A stretch of 14,774 nucleotides of DNA from Armatimonadota bacterium (lineage in GTDB: Bacteria > Armatimonadota > HRBIN16). The position numbers and the translations under genes are program-made. The notes beneath the pieces are model-generated. The model did not search any database and had not been told where the DNA came from. It saw nothing but the letters and a program-made list of their open reading frames with translations. Shown piece after piece: positions 14,746-14,774 of the stretch. Numbering within the stretch: the stretch's first letter is position 1; the number at the start of each line of letters is the position of its first letter. The stretch spans positions 1-14,774 of the forward strand of contig JAPWUZ010000032.1 in assembly GCA_028275265.1 (NCBI GenBank), given 5' to 3'.

Positions 14746-14774
14746 GGGGTTTTGGGAGGGAATTTCGAAAAATC

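Overview
This is a GC-rich, gene-dense bacterial window with no mobile elements, CRISPR arrays or obvious recent transfer. The best guess for the host is Armatimonadota or a close relative. The clues are a DUF1559-type pseudopilin with the N-terminal AFTLIELLVVIAII motif and an exact C-terminal H-X9-DG signature, sitting beside a large DUF6785-like membrane protein under a LacI-type regulator. I recall that combination as common in that phylum. This is an inference from protein style; no 16S gene is present.

Layout, left to right. (1) Positions 1-1387, plus strand: the C-terminal end of a probable ABC transporter ATPase, overlapped by a class I SAM methyltransferase; then a clear sigma70-type promoter, tRNA-Cys (GCA) and rpsT (S20). 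(2) Positions 1341-7771, minus strand, read right to left: MoxR AAA ATPase, DUF58 protein, TgpA-like transmembrane transglutaminase (each pair coupled by a 4-base ATGA overlap), then a Gfo/Idh/MocA-type protein lacking the usual catalytic lysine, then holA. holA runs 47 bases into the convergent rpsT. (3) Positions 7772-8216: a leader with three consecutive predicted hairpins, then a 71-residue unrecognised protein on the plus strand. (4) Positions 8284-10605, minus strand: a two-component pair made of a cytoplasmic GAF-GAF histidine kinase and a receiver-only response regulator, with its own good promoter. (5) Positions 10638-14745, minus strand: a LacI-family regulator, pseudopilin, single-span proline-rich small protein and DUF6785-like multi-pass membrane protein. 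They are led by a promoter with both consensus hexamers perfect and a LacI-type palindrome over the predicted start of transcription.

How the genes may work together: MoxR, DUF58 and the transglutaminase form a well-known envelope-associated module. The two-component pair looks like an intracellular sensor passing phosphate to a receiver with no DNA-binding output. The LacI cluster is the best candidate for an undescribed system: a ligand-responsive, self-repressing unit that makes a surface pseudopilin, a membrane-anchored accessory protein and a possible transporter or membrane enzyme. Its function cannot be read from the sequence alone.

No stretch longer than 300 bases lacks a gene; the longest gap is 7772-8000.
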